Below are positions 4,709-5,468 of a stretch of 5,468 nt of DNA, one piece after another. Under the pieces are notes generated by a model that worked only from the letters and a program-made list of their open reading frames with translations, was not told the origin of the DNA and did no database searches. The stretch's first letter is position 1; each line of letters opens with the position of its first letter. Origin of the DNA: Chromatiales bacterium (GTDB taxonomy: Bacteria > Pseudomonadota > Gammaproteobacteria > UBA6429 > Thiohalophilaceae); the NCBI GenBank assembly GCA_027057985.1, contig JALUTJ010000169.1, forward strand, positions 1 through 5,468, in the 5' to 3' direction. The translations under genes and the position numbers were made by a program.

Positions 4709-5468
4709 GTGCATCCAATGCTCAATATTGCCATGCGTGCCGCGCGCAGTGGCGGTGATTTTATTGCCCGTCATATCGACCGGGTCGACTCACTTCGTGT
4801 TAGCGAAAAATCGCGCAATGATTTTGTCAGCGAGGTCGACAAAGGTGCCGAAAAGGCCATTATCGATGTGATTCGCAAGGCTTATCCCGACCACAGCATT
4901 CTTGCCGAGGAAAGCGGCAACCATGCCGGCAATGAGTATGAATGGATTATCGACCCGCTCGATGGCACCACCAATTTCCTCTATGGATTCCCGCAGTTTG
5001 CCGTCTCCATTGCCTTGCGGCATAAAAACCGGATTACCCAGGGTGTTGTTTACAACCCGCTGTCACAGGAAATGTTTTCAGCCAGTCGCGGCGAAGGTGC
5101 CCAGCTCAATGGTCGGCGTATCCGCGTTACTCCACGTAAATCACTCGAAGGCGCACTGCTCGGGACAGGCATTCCGTACCGAGACGATCACATGTACCTG
5201 ATGGATGATTACCTCGGCATGCTCAAGGCACTGGTGCCCGGCACTGCCGGAATTCGCCGCCCCGGCTCTGCGGCCCTGGATCTCGCCTTCGTTGCTGCAG
5301 GCCGACTCGATGGTTTCTGGGAAATGGACCTCAACAGCTGGGATATTGCCGCAGGCACCATCCTGGTTGAAGAAGCCGGTGGTCTCGTAGGAGAACTCGA
5401 TGGCGGCATGAACTTCCTCGAAAGTGGCAATATCGTCGCCGCCAATACGAAGGTATTCAAGGCGATGT
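4709..5468 (+). CDS. suhB: SuhB, inositol-monophosphatase family / Nus-complex factor (3' end outside window)
   Basis: Inositol-1-monophosphatase-fold protein. In E. coli it dephosphorylates inositol monophosphate in vitro, but its physiological role is in the NusA/B/E/G antitermination complex on rRNA transcripts. The frame starts at GTG 4709 (read as Met-His-Pro-Met-Leu-Asn, matching E. coli MHPMLN) with AGAGG 8 nt upstream; an in-frame ATG at 4718 is the fallback. There are 253 codons before the window edge, against 267 residues in E. coli, so only a short C-terminal piece is missing. Metal and active-site motifs are intact: Glu67-Glu68 (AEES), DPLDGTTN with Asp82 and Asp85, and WDIAAG with Asp212, checked by codon position. 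It is divergent from trmJ and seems to be controlled by its own leader. Confidence 0.97.
   Translation, partial: MHPMLNIAMRAARSGGDFIARHIDRVDSLRVSEKSRNDFVSEVDKGAEKAIIDVIRKAYPDHSILAEESGNHAGNEYEWIIDPLDGTTNFLYGFPQFAVSIALRHKNRITQGVVYNPLSQEMFSASRGEGAQLNGRRIRVTPRKSLEGALLGTGIPYRDDHMYLMDDYLGMLKALVPGTAGIRRPGSAALDLAFVAAGRLDGFWEMDLNSWDIAAGTILVEEAGGLVGELDGGMNFLESGNIVAANTKVFKAM

Overview
The window is a piece of gammaproteobacterial chromosome holding the start of an ISC iron-sulfur cluster operon and its upstream neighbours. Six genes lie on the minus strand in the transcription order trmJ, cysE, iscR, iscS, iscU, iscA. A divergent suhB lies on the plus strand and runs off the right edge; iscA runs off the left edge. 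The order suhB <> trmJ-cysE-iscR-iscS-iscU-iscA is the arrangement I associate with pseudomonads and other non-enteric gammaproteobacteria; E. coli has the same block without cysE. Very high similarity of IscS, IscU, IscA and SuhB to the E. coli proteins supports this placement. I cannot name a genus.

Layout: iscA (1-265, partial), a terminator-like hairpin (311-337), iscU (345-722), iscS (748-1962), a 114-bp gap with two possible hairpins, iscR (2077-2559), an iscR promoter with an IscR-type operator directly behind cysE, cysE (2650-3462), a near-consensus promoter before cysE, trmJ (3548-4285), a 423-bp AT-rich divergent intergenic region, and suhB (4709 to the right edge).

The genes form a sulfur-to-cluster pathway. 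CysE makes O-acetylserine for cysteine synthesis. IscS strips sulfur from cysteine. IscU is the assembly scaffold and IscA a carrier. IscR senses cluster status and probably represses its own promoter. TrmJ (tRNA 2'-O-methylation at position 32) and SuhB (inositol-monophosphatase fold; rRNA antitermination partner of the Nus factors) are conserved neighbours with separate jobs.

No new protein system is visible; the genes are ordinary housekeeping genes. What deserves a second look is noncoding. First, a ~118-bp palindromic element (4409-4526) is flanked by a 5-bp direct repeat and carries two hairpins with GGA loops, one containing 11 of 12 positions of the CsrA-binding consensus. Second, the suhB leader holds a small hairpin directly followed by a boxA-like sequence beside the ribosome-binding site, suggesting Nus-factor autoregulation. 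Third, intercistronic hairpins at iscU/iscA and iscR/iscS could set unequal expression within the operon.
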